This document shows positions 1 to 7,880 of a stretch of 47,191 nt of DNA, in pieces. Location: NCBI GenBank assembly GCA_029553375.1, contig JAKPCH010000011.1, positions 1 through 47,191 of the forward strand, given 5' to 3'. Under the pieces are notes generated by a model that was not told the origin of the DNA, searched no databases, and was given only the letters and a program-made list of their open reading frames with translations. The position numbers and the translations under genes were made by a program. This DNA comes from Deltaproteobacteria bacterium (GTDB lineage Bacteria; Desulfobacterota; Syntrophia; Syntrophales; UBA8958). Numbering within the stretch: position 1 is the first letter of the stretch; every line of letters begins with the position of its first letter.

Positions 1-1
1 G

Positions 2-160
2 GCCAACATCCTCATCGCCGGGGTGGTCTTCACCTTCGCCTCGGGCCTCAACCGCTTCCTCGGTCAGACGGGGGCGGGCATCGTCTCCAAGATCGGGAAT
101 CTCCTCCTGGCGGCCATCGCCATCATGATGATCCGCAAGGGCCTCATGTCCTTCCTGTGA
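2..160 (+). CDS. MarC-family integral membrane protein, C-terminal fragment
   Basis: Only the last 52 codons are in the window; the gene enters from the left edge and ends with TGA at 158-160. The visible part holds two hydrophobic segments. The second contains 'LLLAAIAIMMIRKGL', which resembles the last membrane helix of MarC/UPF0056 proteins, where a Gly-rich loop (here GQTGAGIVSKIGN) precedes a final helix ending in a short polar tail. MarC proteins are inner-membrane proteins of unknown function, once wrongly linked to multiple antibiotic resistance. The family call rests on a short fragment and could be wrong; that it is a membrane protein C-terminus is clear. Confidence 0.6.
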   Translation, partial: ANILIAGVVFTFASGLNRFLGQTGAGIVSKIGNLLLAAIAIMMIRKGLMSFL

Positions 161-285
161 AGAGTAGGGTTTCCGACCTTTCTGCCTGTCGCGGTCCGGC
201 GCCCGCGTCGTTGCGGACATAAAGGCGGCTTTTCCCCTTCGCCGGTACGGGGGGTGACCCGAAAAAGCCTCGGATCCCCCGTCGC

Positions 286-310
286 CGGGCCCGGAATTTC
301 GGGCCCGTTT
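286..310 (+). terminator. possible terminator hairpin downstream of the MarC gene
   Basis: The 8-base arms CGGGCCCG at 286-293 and 300-307 can pair around the loop GAATTT, and three T follow at 308-310. The stem is strong but the T tract is very short, so this is a weak candidate. It is the nearest GC-rich hairpin to the MarC gene, 125 bases after its stop codon. Confidence 0.3.
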
Positions 311-854
311 CCGGGGCGGGTCCGGGGGGATTAAACGTGAAAAACGGCCCGTTTCGCCCCGTTTGTCACCACCCCGGACTATTTTTGCCCGTTTTGCAAC
401 GGGGTTCGGGGGGCTCGACGGGAAAAGGGCTCATTTTTACGATTCCCCATCGACCCCGTCAAAGTCCTTTTTGAAAAACGGGCCATTTTGCCCCAAAAAT
501 CTTCCGCCGCAAAAAAACAGGTCAAAAGAGGCCGTTTTCGGGGCCGATTTCGACAAAATTTATTATCAGAGTATGGGGTCTATATTAGATCAAAAACGGA
601 CTGCAGAGGGGGTATGTCGGCGCGCCGACGTAGGTAGACTACTTGAAATCATTGAATAATCGGCGATCGACAAAAAATTTTCCCCCTCGAAATTTTCCTC
701 CCCGCCCCGGGGGCGGGGGAAGAAGACCCTCATGGTCAGTTGATATTGATGCACCACACCGGCGCCCCCGGGTCGGCTGCAATACTTGGCGGAGTTGACG
801 TCTCAAAAAGGCCCCCTCCACCGGCCGCTCTCCCTGCCCGGCCCATGAATCGTC

Positions 855-881
855 TTGACGGGAAAACAATCGTCTTATAGT
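855..881 (+). promoter_or_regulatory. possible sigma-70 promoter for the diguanylate cyclase
   Basis: TTGACG at 855-860 and TATAGT at 876-881 are separated by 15 bases, shorter than the usual 16-18. If real, it would give a leader of about 105 bases before the GTG start at 993. It is the best promoter-like pair in this intergenic region, but the spacing makes it uncertain. Confidence 0.3.
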
Positions 882-992
882 AGATGAGTATCGACCGGGT
901 TCTCGTGGGCCGACGATGAATAGGCAGGAGAAGGGCTCGGAATCAGGAGCCGGGGAAGTCGTGGCATGAAGCATTCATAGGAAAAGGGTCCT

Positions 993-3476
993 GTGCCGAT
1001 GAAATCCCTGCGGGCCAAGCTCCTCGTTCTCATCCTGGTGTCGGTTCTGCCCGGCCTCGCCGTCGTCCTGTATGCGAATTACGAGCGGCGGCAGGCGGAC
1101 ATCGAACGGGCCAGGGCCGACGCCCTCTTGATGGTCCAAAGCCTGGGGATCGAGCACGAAAACGACATTGAGGCCTTAGGAAGGCTCCTCCAGACGGTGT
1201 CTGGCCTGGCGGCCCTGAGGGGTCGCCACTCCGACGCCGGCCTTTTCTTGAGAAACATCCTCAAAGATTACCCGTTTTTGACGAATGTCATCGCCGCCGA
1301 CGAGAAGGGCAGGGTCTATTTGAGCGCCCTGCCGGTGAGAGAGCCGTCGATCAAGGATAGGTCTTACTTCCTCCAAACCCTCAAGAGGGGATCCTTGACG
1401 GCCGGTGAGTACCTGATCGGTCGTTTGACGGGGCGTCCTATCCTCCCCATCTCATATCCCATCCGGGATAACGCCGGACGGATCAGGGGGGTGACGGCGG
1501 CGTACATCGACCTGGAGAAATACGGCCGCCGCTTCGCGGCCTTGAAGGCCTTTCCCCCCCGCTCGACCCTCAACCTCCTCGACCGCCGCTTCGTGCGTCT
1601 CTACCGCTATCCCGACAACGAGCTCCACGCGGGCAAGGTGGATCTGCCCGCCATGTTGAAAAACCTCTCCTCGGGACAGGCGGAGGGGGTCTTCACCGCC
1701 GAGGGGGTGGACGGCGTCAAGCGCATCTTCGCCTACCGGCGGTTTCTCCTCCCCGGCGACGAAACCCCCTATCTATACCTGCGGGTGGGTGTGCCGGAGG
1801 ATTGGGCCCTGGCGGGGGCGAGGCGGCACTTCCTCCGCGACACGGCCCTGTTGGGGGGGGCGCTCCTCCTGTCCTTACTGGCGGCGTGGATCTTCGCCGA
1901 CGTCCTGGTCATGAGGAGGATCGGGGGCCTGGCCGAGGCCGCCGCCCGCCTGGGGAAGGGGGATCTGTCCGTCCGGACGGGCATGGCCGACGGGGGGGAC
2001 GAGGTGGCCGAGCTGGCCCGTTCCTTCGACGCCATGGCCGCAGCCCTGGAGGAGAAGGAGGGGGAACGCCGCAGGGCGGAAGAGGAACTGCGCCAGGGCA
2101 GGGATCGTTACCGGGTCTATGTGGAGAACAGCTTCGACGCCATCTGTCGCCTGGAGATCTCGGGAGAGCCCCTGGACCTCTCGGCGCCCCTGGAAAAGCA
2201 GCTCGACGACCTCTACGAGCGGGCCGTGATCGGCGAGTGCAACGGCGTCTACGCCCGGGGTTTCGGGTACGACGATCCCCGGGAGATGACGGGCCTCCGC
2301 CTGGGACAGGTCTATCCCCGCCTGTCGAGGCAGAACGTCGAACAGTTCCAGGCCTTCCTCGAAAACGGCTGCCGCCTCGTGGGGATGGAGATCAAGGCCG
2401 TCTCGCGGGGCGGGGGGGTGGTGTACTTCCTCAACAACATGTACGGCCAGGTGGAAGGGGGCCGCCTGGTGAGGATCTGGATCTCCCTGAAGGACATCAC
2501 GACCCTCAGGGAGGCCCAGGAGGAGCTGCGCCGCCGGGAGGAGGATCTCTCCCGCCTCATCGAGAGCATGCCCGCCCCCATCTTCATCCATGTCAGGGGC
2601 CGGATCGTCTTTGCCAACCCGGCCCTGGTGAGGCTCCTGAAGGCCTCCGCCCCGGAAGACGTCATCGGCAGGCGGATCGTCGAGTTGGTGCCCCCCGAGT
2701 TGTTCGATCTGGTCCTGGAGAGGGCGAGGCTGATGGAGCAGGAGAAGATCAACGTCCCGCCCCTGGAGCTCAACATGTCCTGCCTCGACGGCAGTACCGT
2801 CACCGTCGTTTCCTCCCCCATACCCTTCGTCTTCCGGTCCCAGGCCGGTGTCCTGACGGCCCTCCACGACATCACCGATCGAAAGCGCAGCGAGATCGAA
2901 CTGCAGAAGGCCCACCTCCTCTTGCAGAAAAACTACCTCGAGATCCAAAAACTCAAGGACGAGCTCAGGGAACAGGCGATCCGCGATCCCCTGACGGGCC
3001 TCTACAACCGCCGCTACCTGGATGAGACCATGGAAAGGGAGCTGGCCCGGGCGAAACGGGGGGGGTACCCCGTGAGTTTCGTCATGGTCGATATCGACCG
3101 TTTCAAGGAGATAAACGACACCTACGGGCACAACATCGGCGACGTGGTCCTCCAGAGACTGGCCGCCCTTCTCCTCTCCGGGATCAGGACGGGCGACGTG
3201 GCCTGTCGCTTCGGGGGGGAGGAGTTCCTCCTCGTCCTCCCCCACGCGTCGAAGGAGCAGGCGGCCAAGAGGGCACAGGGATGGCGCCGGGAATTCGCCG
3301 CCTTGGAGATCGAGCACAACGGCCTCACCCTCCGGGCGACGGTCTCCATGGGCGTCGCCGCCTATCCCGAAGACGGCGGTAAGGCCGACGAGGTCATCTA
3401 TGCCGCCGACGGGGCCATGTACGAGGCCAAGAGGCAGGGGCGCAACCGGGTGGTCTTGTTCGCGCCGCGAAGTTAG
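993..3476 (+). CDS. membrane diguanylate cyclase with extracytoplasmic sensor, HAMP, two PAS and GGDEF domains
   Basis: Makes cyclic di-GMP from two GTP in response to an unknown external or internal signal. The order along the 827 residues is: an N-terminal membrane helix (about 8-27); an extracytoplasmic sensor of about 250 residues, Cache-like by position and pattern; a second helix (about 283-306); HAMP (about 307-355); two PAS-like regions (about 370-500 and 520-635) linked by coiled coil; and GGDEF (about 660-825). The active site reads GGEEF near residue 741. An RTGD motif five residues before it matches the RxxD inhibitory site, so product feedback is expected. The start may be GTG 993 or ATG 999; AGGAAAAGGG just upstream can serve either. 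It stands alone, with no operon partner. The ligand is unknown. Confidence 0.92.
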   Translation: MPMKSLRAKLLVLILVSVLPGLAVVLYANYERRQADIERARADALLMVQSLGIEHENDIEALGRLLQTVSGLAALRGRHSDAGLFLRNILKDYPFLTNVIAADEKGRVYLSALPVREPSIKDRSYFLQTLKRGSLTAGEYLIGRLTGRPILPISYPIRDNAGRIRGVTAAYIDLEKYGRRFAALKAFPPRSTLNLLDRRFVRLYRYPDNELHAGKVDLPAMLKNLSSGQAEGVFTAEGVDGVKRIFAYRRFLLPGDETPYLYLRVGVPEDWALAGARRHFLRDTALLGGALLLSLLAAWIFADVLVMRRIGGLAEAAARLGKGDLSVRTGMADGGDEVAELARSFDAMAAALEEKEGERRRAEEELRQGRDRYRVYVENSFDAICRLEISGEPLDLSAPLEKQLDDLYERAVIGECNGVYARGFGYDDPREMTGLRLGQVYPRLSRQNVEQFQAFLENGCRLVGMEIKAVSRGGGVVYFLNNMYGQVEGGRLVRIWISLKDITTLREAQEELRRREEDLSRLIESMPAPIFIHVRGRIVFANPALVRLLKASAPEDVIGRRIVELVPPELFDLVLERARLMEQEKINVPPLELNMSCLDGSTVTVVSSPIPFVFRSQAGVLTALHDITDRKRSEIELQKAHLLLQKNYLEIQKLKDELREQAIRDPLTGLYNRRYLDETMERELARAKRGGYPVSFVMVDIDRFKEINDTYGHNIGDVVLQRLAALLLSGIRTGDVACRFGGEEFLLVLPHASKEQAAKRAQGWRREFAALEIEHNGLTLRATVSMGVAAYPEDGGKADEVIYAADGAMYEAKRQGRNRVVLFAPRS

Positions 3477-3543
3477 GGAGGTTTCTTCGCAGACCGGGTC
3501 AGGGCGGACCCACCCGGGCGATGCCCCGCGCCGGGGGTGCGGT

Positions 3544-3566
3544 GGGCCTCACGGCCCTGCTTTTTT
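3544..3566 (+). terminator. intrinsic terminator after the diguanylate cyclase
   Basis: GGGCC (3544-3548) pairs with GGCCC (3553-3557) around the loop TCAC, and six T follow at 3561-3566 after TGC. It lies between the converging cyclase gene and the minus-strand mog gene, where a terminator is expected. The stem is short (5 bp). Confidence 0.5.
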
Positions 3567-3570
3567 CGGC

Positions 3571-4080
3571 TTAGAGGGGTGAGGCGCACTCGCCCTCGTC
3601 GCCCTGGATCTTGGCGATGGCGTGGCCGAGGGCGGGGAGGATGACGGCGAGATTCTCCGTCGCCCCCCGGGGGCTCCCGGGGAGGTTGACGACGAGACAC
3701 CTCCCCCGGATGCCGGCGACGGCTCGGGAGATCATGGCGTGGGGGGTCTTCTGCAGGCTCGCGGCGATCATGGCCTGGGCCATGCCGGGTATCTCCCGGT
3801 CGATGACGTCCCGGGTGGCGTCGGGGGTGACGTCCCGCGGGGAGACCCCCGTGCCCCCCGTGGTGACGACGAGGTCGCAGGCGTCCTCGTCGGCGGCGGC
3901 GACGATGGCGGCGGCGATGAGGTCCCGCTCGTCGGGGACGACGAGGTAACGGACGACGGCGAAGGAGTGATCCTCGAGGACGGCGGCGACGGCGGGTCCC
4001 GAGAGGTCTTCCCGCTGTCCCCTCGCGCCCCGGTCACTGACGGTGACGACGGCCGCCCTCAAAGACGGCGGATGGGCCAT
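3571..4080 (-). CDS. mog: molybdopterin adenylyltransferase (MogA/MoaB family)
   Basis: Activates molybdopterin by adenylylation so that molybdate or tungstate can be inserted, a cytosolic step in making the cofactor of formate dehydrogenases and similar enzymes. The 169 residues are normal length for the family. 'TVSDRG' near the N-terminus and 'TTGGTGVSPRDVTPDA' at mid-length are the nucleotide and pterin binding motifs; the Pro-Gly-Ser-Pro loop in 'VVNLPGSPRGA' near the end is also typical. The ATG is four bases after the stop of the upstream EF-G-like gene, whose last codons provide a GGAGG-like ribosome site, so the two are probably co-transcribed and perhaps translationally coupled. Their link in function is not obvious. 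MogA and MoaB cannot be separated by eye. Confidence 0.9.
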   Translation of the reverse strand: MAHPPSLRAAVVTVSDRGARGQREDLSGPAVAAVLEDHSFAVVRYLVVPDERDLIAAAIVAAADEDACDLVVTTGGTGVSPRDVTPDATRDVIDREIPGMAQAMIAASLQKTPHAMISRAVAGIRGRCLVVNLPGSPRGATENLAVILPALGHAIAKIQGDEGECASPL

Positions 4081-4084
4081 GGCC

Positions 4085-6178
4085 CTACTTCTCCCCCTCC
4101 TCCTCTTTCCTCTTCTTCGCCTCGGCGATGATCTTCTCGGCGATGAAGGGCGGGACCTCCTCGTAGTGGGAGAAGGTGTAGGTGAAGGTGCCGCGGCCGC
4201 TCGTCATGGACCTGAGATCGGGGGCGTACTTCAGGATCTCCGCCAGGGGGACCTGGCCCTTGATCACCTGGTTGGCCCCCTTCGTGTCCATGCCCAGGAC
4301 CTTGCCCCGGCGGCTGTTCAGGTCGCCGATGACATCCCCCATGTACTCGTCGGGGATCTCGATGTCGATGTTGACGATGGGCTCCAGGAGGGTGGGCTGG
4401 CAGGCCAGGACCCCCTTCTTGAAGCCGAGGGAACCGGCGATCTTGAAGGCCATCTCCGAGGAGTCCACGGTGTGGTAGGTGCCGTCGACGAGGGAGACCT
4501 TGACGTCCACGACGGGGTAGCCCGCCAGGACGCCTTCCTCCATGGCCTCGAGGATGCCCTTCTCCACGGCGGGACGGTACTGCTGGGGGATGACGCCGCC
4601 GACGATCTTGTCGACGAACTCGAAGCCCGCCCCCCGGGGGAGGGGCTCGATATCGAGCCAGCAGTCGCCATACTGGCCGCGGCCGCCCGACTGTTTCTTG
4701 TACTTGCCCTGGACGTTCGTCTTCCCCTTGATGGTCTCCTTGTAGGGCACCTTGGGGGTCTTGAGGTTCACCTCCACGCCGAATTTGCGTTTCATCTTCT
4801 CCACGGCCACCTCGATGTGGATCTGGCCCATGCCGGAGAGGATCATCTCCTTCGTCTGGTCGTCCCGGTAGAACCTCATGGTCGGGTCCTCCTCGAGGAG
4901 GCGGCTCAGGGCGGAGGTGATCTTCTCCTCGTCGCCCCGGCTCTTGGGCTCGATGGCGAAGGACATGATCGTGGGGGGCGGCGTCACCCCCTCGTAGAGG
5001 AGGGGGGCCTTCTCGTCGCAGAGGGTGTCGCCCGTCGTGGTCTCCTTGAGCTTGGCCATGGCGGCGATATCGCCGGCGATGACGGCGTCCGTGGCCTTCT
5101 GGGCCTTGCCCTCCAGGAAGAAGATGCTGCCGAAACGTTCGCTGATCTTACGGGTGGCGTTGTAGACGTTGGCGTCCGAGGAGAGCTTACCCGAGTAGAC
5201 GCGGAAGAGGGTGAGGCGACCCGCGTAGGGGTCGGCGATGGTCTTGAAGACCAACGCGGAGAAGGGGGCGGTCTCCGAGGGCTCCCGTTCCTCTTCGCCC
5301 TCGCCGCTTAAGGACCTGCCCTTGGCGGGACCGCGGTCGGCGGGCGAGGGCATGTAGGAGGTGATCATGTCCGCCAGGACGGAGACGCCCATGACCTTCA
5401 GGGCGGCCCCGCAGGCCACGGGGACGACGGCCCCGGCGTTGACGGCCCGGCGGAGACCCGCCGCCAGCTCCTCGGGGGAGAGCTCGCCCCCCTCGAGGTA
5501 CTTCTCCATGAGGGTCTCGTCCGTCTCGGCGATGTCCTCCACCATCGTTTCCCGGTACTTTTCGGCCTCTTCCATCATCTCGGCGGGGATTTCAATCTGT
5601 TCGTACCCCCCCTTGGGGTCGTTGAAGACGAGGGCCTTCATGGCCACGAGGTCCACCACCCCCCGGAAGGAGTCCTCCTTGCCCATGGGGAGGATAAGGG
5701 GCGTCACCTTGGCCTTGAGCTTCTCGGCGATGCTGGCGAGGGCCTTCGGGAAGTCGGCCCGCTCCCGGTCCAGGCGGTTGATGAAGACCATCCTGGGGAG
5801 GTTGTAGAGGTCGGCGTACTCCCACACCTTCTGGGTCTGGAACTCGACGCCGCTGACGGCGTCTATGACCACCACCGCGCCGTCGGCGATCCTGAGACAA
5901 CTCATGGTGTCATAGGCGAAATTGGAATCCCCGGGGGTGTCGATGATATTGACCTTGCACTTGTTCCACTCGAAGTAATTCGTCGCGGCGCTGATGGAGA
6001 TGTGACGCTTCTGCTCTTCCGGCTCGTAGTCCATGCAGGAGGAGCCGTCGTCCACGCGGAGGAGGCGGTCGTTCCTGCCGGCCATGAACAACAGGGCCTC
6101 GCACAGGGTGGTCTTGCCCGTCCCTCCATGCCCGACGACGGCGATGTTTCTGAGGGCCTTGGTGTCATACTTTGCCAT
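4085..6178 (-). CDS. fusA: elongation factor G paralogue (EF-G-like translational GTPase)
   Basis: A ribosome-associated translational GTPase of 697 residues with all five EF-G domains in order: GTPase, domain II, the ribosomal-S5-like fold of domain IV near 480-600, and the C-terminal EF-G_C domain. The G motifs differ from housekeeping EF-G: G1 reads GHGGTGKT (16-23), the switch I segment RHISIS instead of RGITIT, G3 DTPGDSNF (80-87) with Asp84 in place of the catalytic His, and G4 NRLD. This pattern marks a divergent second EF-G class; the housekeeping fusA normally sits with rpsL-rpsG-tuf and is not here. It may act in translocation under special conditions, in ribosome recycling or in ribosome protection; the sequence does not decide. 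The ribosome site AAGGAG precedes ATG 6178. It is transcribed divergently from the carboxylase genes. Confidence 0.92.
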   Translation of the reverse strand: MAKYDTKALRNIAVVGHGGTGKTTLCEALLFMAGRNDRLLRVDDGSSCMDYEPEEQKRHISISAATNYFEWNKCKVNIIDTPGDSNFAYDTMSCLRIADGAVVVIDAVSGVEFQTQKVWEYADLYNLPRMVFINRLDRERADFPKALASIAEKLKAKVTPLILPMGKEDSFRGVVDLVAMKALVFNDPKGGYEQIEIPAEMMEEAEKYRETMVEDIAETDETLMEKYLEGGELSPEELAAGLRRAVNAGAVVPVACGAALKVMGVSVLADMITSYMPSPADRGPAKGRSLSGEGEEEREPSETAPFSALVFKTIADPYAGRLTLFRVYSGKLSSDANVYNATRKISERFGSIFFLEGKAQKATDAVIAGDIAAMAKLKETTTGDTLCDEKAPLLYEGVTPPPTIMSFAIEPKSRGDEEKITSALSRLLEEDPTMRFYRDDQTKEMILSGMGQIHIEVAVEKMKRKFGVEVNLKTPKVPYKETIKGKTNVQGKYKKQSGGRGQYGDCWLDIEPLPRGAGFEFVDKIVGGVIPQQYRPAVEKGILEAMEEGVLAGYPVVDVKVSLVDGTYHTVDSSEMAFKIAGSLGFKKGVLACQPTLLEPIVNIDIEIPDEYMGDVIGDLNSRRGKVLGMDTKGANQVIKGQVPLAEILKYAPDLRSMTSGRGTFTYTFSHYEEVPPFIAEKIIAEAKKRKEEEGEK

Positions 6179-6284
6179 GGGGACTCCTTTTTGCGCGATA
6201 GGGTGTAATAATGAGGGGTTTGCTTACCGTAATCGTCTTTTTGAAGTCAAGATAATTTTGGCTCCCGGGGGACGACAATTCAGA

Positions 6285-6313
6285 TTGACAAGGGTTGTGG
6301 ACGTATGTATTTA
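6285..6313 (+). promoter_or_regulatory. probable sigma-70 promoter for the biotin carboxylase operon
   Basis: A perfect -35 box TTGACA (6285-6290) is followed after 17 bases by TATTTA (6308-6313). The -10 box matches the consensus in only three positions, but the spacing is ideal and the site lies in the divergent gap 64 bases before the start of the carboxylase subunit. Confidence 0.42.
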
Positions 6314-6376
6314 GCCCTTTTACCTTGGGGTCGCTGGACCCGGAATCCCTTTTGGTAAAAGGAAAAAAAAGAGATA

Positions 6377-7849
6377 TTGAAGGTGGATATGGTGGAAAAG
6401 AAGAGAAAGATCAAAAGAGTCCTCATAGCGAACCGGGGAGAGATCGCCCTGCGGATCATGCGGACGGTGCAGGAGCTCTCCCTCGACGCCGTCGTTATCT
6501 ACGAGCGTCCCGACTCGGAGGCCTATTACGTCCGTCTGGCCGATCACGCCATTCTCATCGGCGAGGGACCGAGAAAGGACTATCTCGACATAGACAGGAT
6601 CATCTGGGCGGCCAAGAAGACGGGGGCCGACGCCATCCATCCGGGTTACGGCTTCCTCGCGGAAAACCCCGATTTTTCGGCGGCCTGCGAAAAAGAGGGG
6701 ATCATCTTCATCGGGCCTCCCCCGGACGTGATCCGCAACCTCGGTAACAAGGTCGTGGCCCGGCAGATCATGGAGAAGGCGGGCATACCCTTCATACCGG
6801 GGACCTGCGACCTGCCCGCGGGGAGCGAGGGGATCAGGGAGGCCTTCGCCTTCGCCCGCACCTGCGGTTATCCCGTCATGCTCAAGGCCTCCTCCGGCGG
6901 GGGCGGCCGCGGCATCAGGAAGGTGACGGACGAGACGGACCTCATGGTCCAGCTGCCCCTGGCGCGCGCGGAGGCCCTGGCGGCCTTCAAGGACGAGAAC
7001 GTCTACATGGAGAAGTGCATCGAGTCGCCCCGCCACGTGGAGATCCAGATCCTCGCCGACAGCCACGGCAACGTCATGCACCTGGGCTCCCGGGACTGCT
7101 CCATCCAGAGGCGCCATCAGAAGCTCCTGGAGATCGCCCCGGCGGACCTGCCCGAGGAGGTCCTCGAGAACATGTACGACTGCGCCATCCGCGCCGCGAA
7201 GGAAGCGAACTACATCAACGCCGGCACGGTGGAGTTCCTCGTCGATTCCCGGACCAACGAGTTCTGGTTCATGGAGATGAACACCCGCCTCCAGGTGGAA
7301 CACACCGTCACGGAGGAGCTGACGGGGGTGGACATCGTCCGGGAGCAGATCCGGATCGCCGAGGGCGGTGTCCTGGAGATACCGAGGGAGAGGGTACGCC
7401 TCTTCGGCAAGGCCGTACAGGTCCGGATCAACGCCGAAGACCCGAAGAACAACTTCATGCCCGAGGGGGGCAAGCGGGTGGAGGTGTACCAGTCGCCGGG
7501 CGGGCCCGGGGTGCGCCTCGACGGGGCCGTTTATCAGGGCTACAAGATCCCGACGGATTACGATTCCCTCCTCGTGAAGATGACCGTCCGCGGCTACAAC
7601 TGGGAACAGACCCTCCAGCGCCTGAAGCGGGCCCTCAACGGCTTCGTCATCGTCGGACCCAAAACGACCATTCCCTTCTATCTGGCCATCTGTGACGAGC
7701 CGGACTTCCGGGCGGGTCGCTTCGACACGAGCTATATCGAGACCCATCCCCAGATCTTCGACTACCCCGAGCCGGAGCGCGAGATCGCCAAGCTGGCGAG
7801 GCTCATCGCCGAGATCCACGCCCACAAGGTAAACAAATATGCCTTTTGA
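6377..7849 (+). CDS. pycA: biotin carboxylase subunit (pyruvate carboxylase subunit A / AccC type)
   Basis: Carboxylates the biotin of the partner protein using ATP and bicarbonate, in the cytosol. The 490 residues show the whole family pattern: N-terminal 'VLIANRGEIALRI', 'IHPGYGFLAEN', the glycine-rich ATP-grasp loop 'KASSGGGGRGIR', 'VEIQILADSHGN', and the catalytic 'EMNTRLQVEHTVTE' with its Arg and Glu residues. The gene ends 31 bases before the carboxyltransferase-biotin carrier gene, so the pair forms a two-subunit carboxylase like PycA-PycB and unlike AccC with AccB. In an anaerobe this would feed oxaloacetate for gluconeogenesis or a reverse or incomplete citrate cycle. ATG 6377 is used; ATG 6389 (MVEKKRK) is an alternative start. 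Confidence 0.92.
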   Translation: MKVDMVEKKRKIKRVLIANRGEIALRIMRTVQELSLDAVVIYERPDSEAYYVRLADHAILIGEGPRKDYLDIDRIIWAAKKTGADAIHPGYGFLAENPDFSAACEKEGIIFIGPPPDVIRNLGNKVVARQIMEKAGIPFIPGTCDLPAGSEGIREAFAFARTCGYPVMLKASSGGGGRGIRKVTDETDLMVQLPLARAEALAAFKDENVYMEKCIESPRHVEIQILADSHGNVMHLGSRDCSIQRRHQKLLEIAPADLPEEVLENMYDCAIRAAKEANYINAGTVEFLVDSRTNEFWFMEMNTRLQVEHTVTEELTGVDIVREQIRIAEGGVLEIPRERVRLFGKAVQVRINAEDPKNNFMPEGGKRVEVYQSPGGPGVRLDGAVYQGYKIPTDYDSLLVKMTVRGYNWEQTLQRLKRALNGFVIVGPKTTIPFYLAICDEPDFRAGRFDTSYIETHPQIFDYPEPEREIAKLARLIAEIHAHKVNKYAF

Positions 7850-7880
7850 CAATTCTTGACAAAAAGGAGAACGCGTTGAG

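Larger units (their letters stand above)
161..992. other. long non-coding stretch rich in inverted repeats
   Basis: About 830 bases separate the MarC end from the diguanylate cyclase. No convincing gene is seen; a 98-codon open frame at 363-659 has no recognisable family, no good ribosome site and atypical codon use. Visible structure: an 8-bp stem CGGGCCCG / CGGGCCCG at 286-307 with a 6-base loop followed by TTT; a perfect 14-bp palindrome GTCGGCGCGCCGAC at 616-629; a 9-bp stem CCCCGCCCC / GGGGCGGGG at 700-718; and several A/T-rich runs alternating with C/G-rich runs between 330 and 560 (variants of AAAACGG and GCCCCGTTT). These could be terminators, operators or a structured RNA; I cannot say which. 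Confidence 0.5.

Noticed and set aside
363-659. 98-codon frame upstream of the diguanylate cyclase
   Set aside because: No ribosome site, unusual residue use, no family, and it spans A/T-rich repeated blocks; kept only as part of the non-coding description.
4043-5311. Plus-strand open frame of about 420 codons opposite the EF-G paralogue
   Set aside because: A shadow with repetitive Leu-Val-Asp-Gly composition; the opposite strand encodes an obvious translational GTPase.
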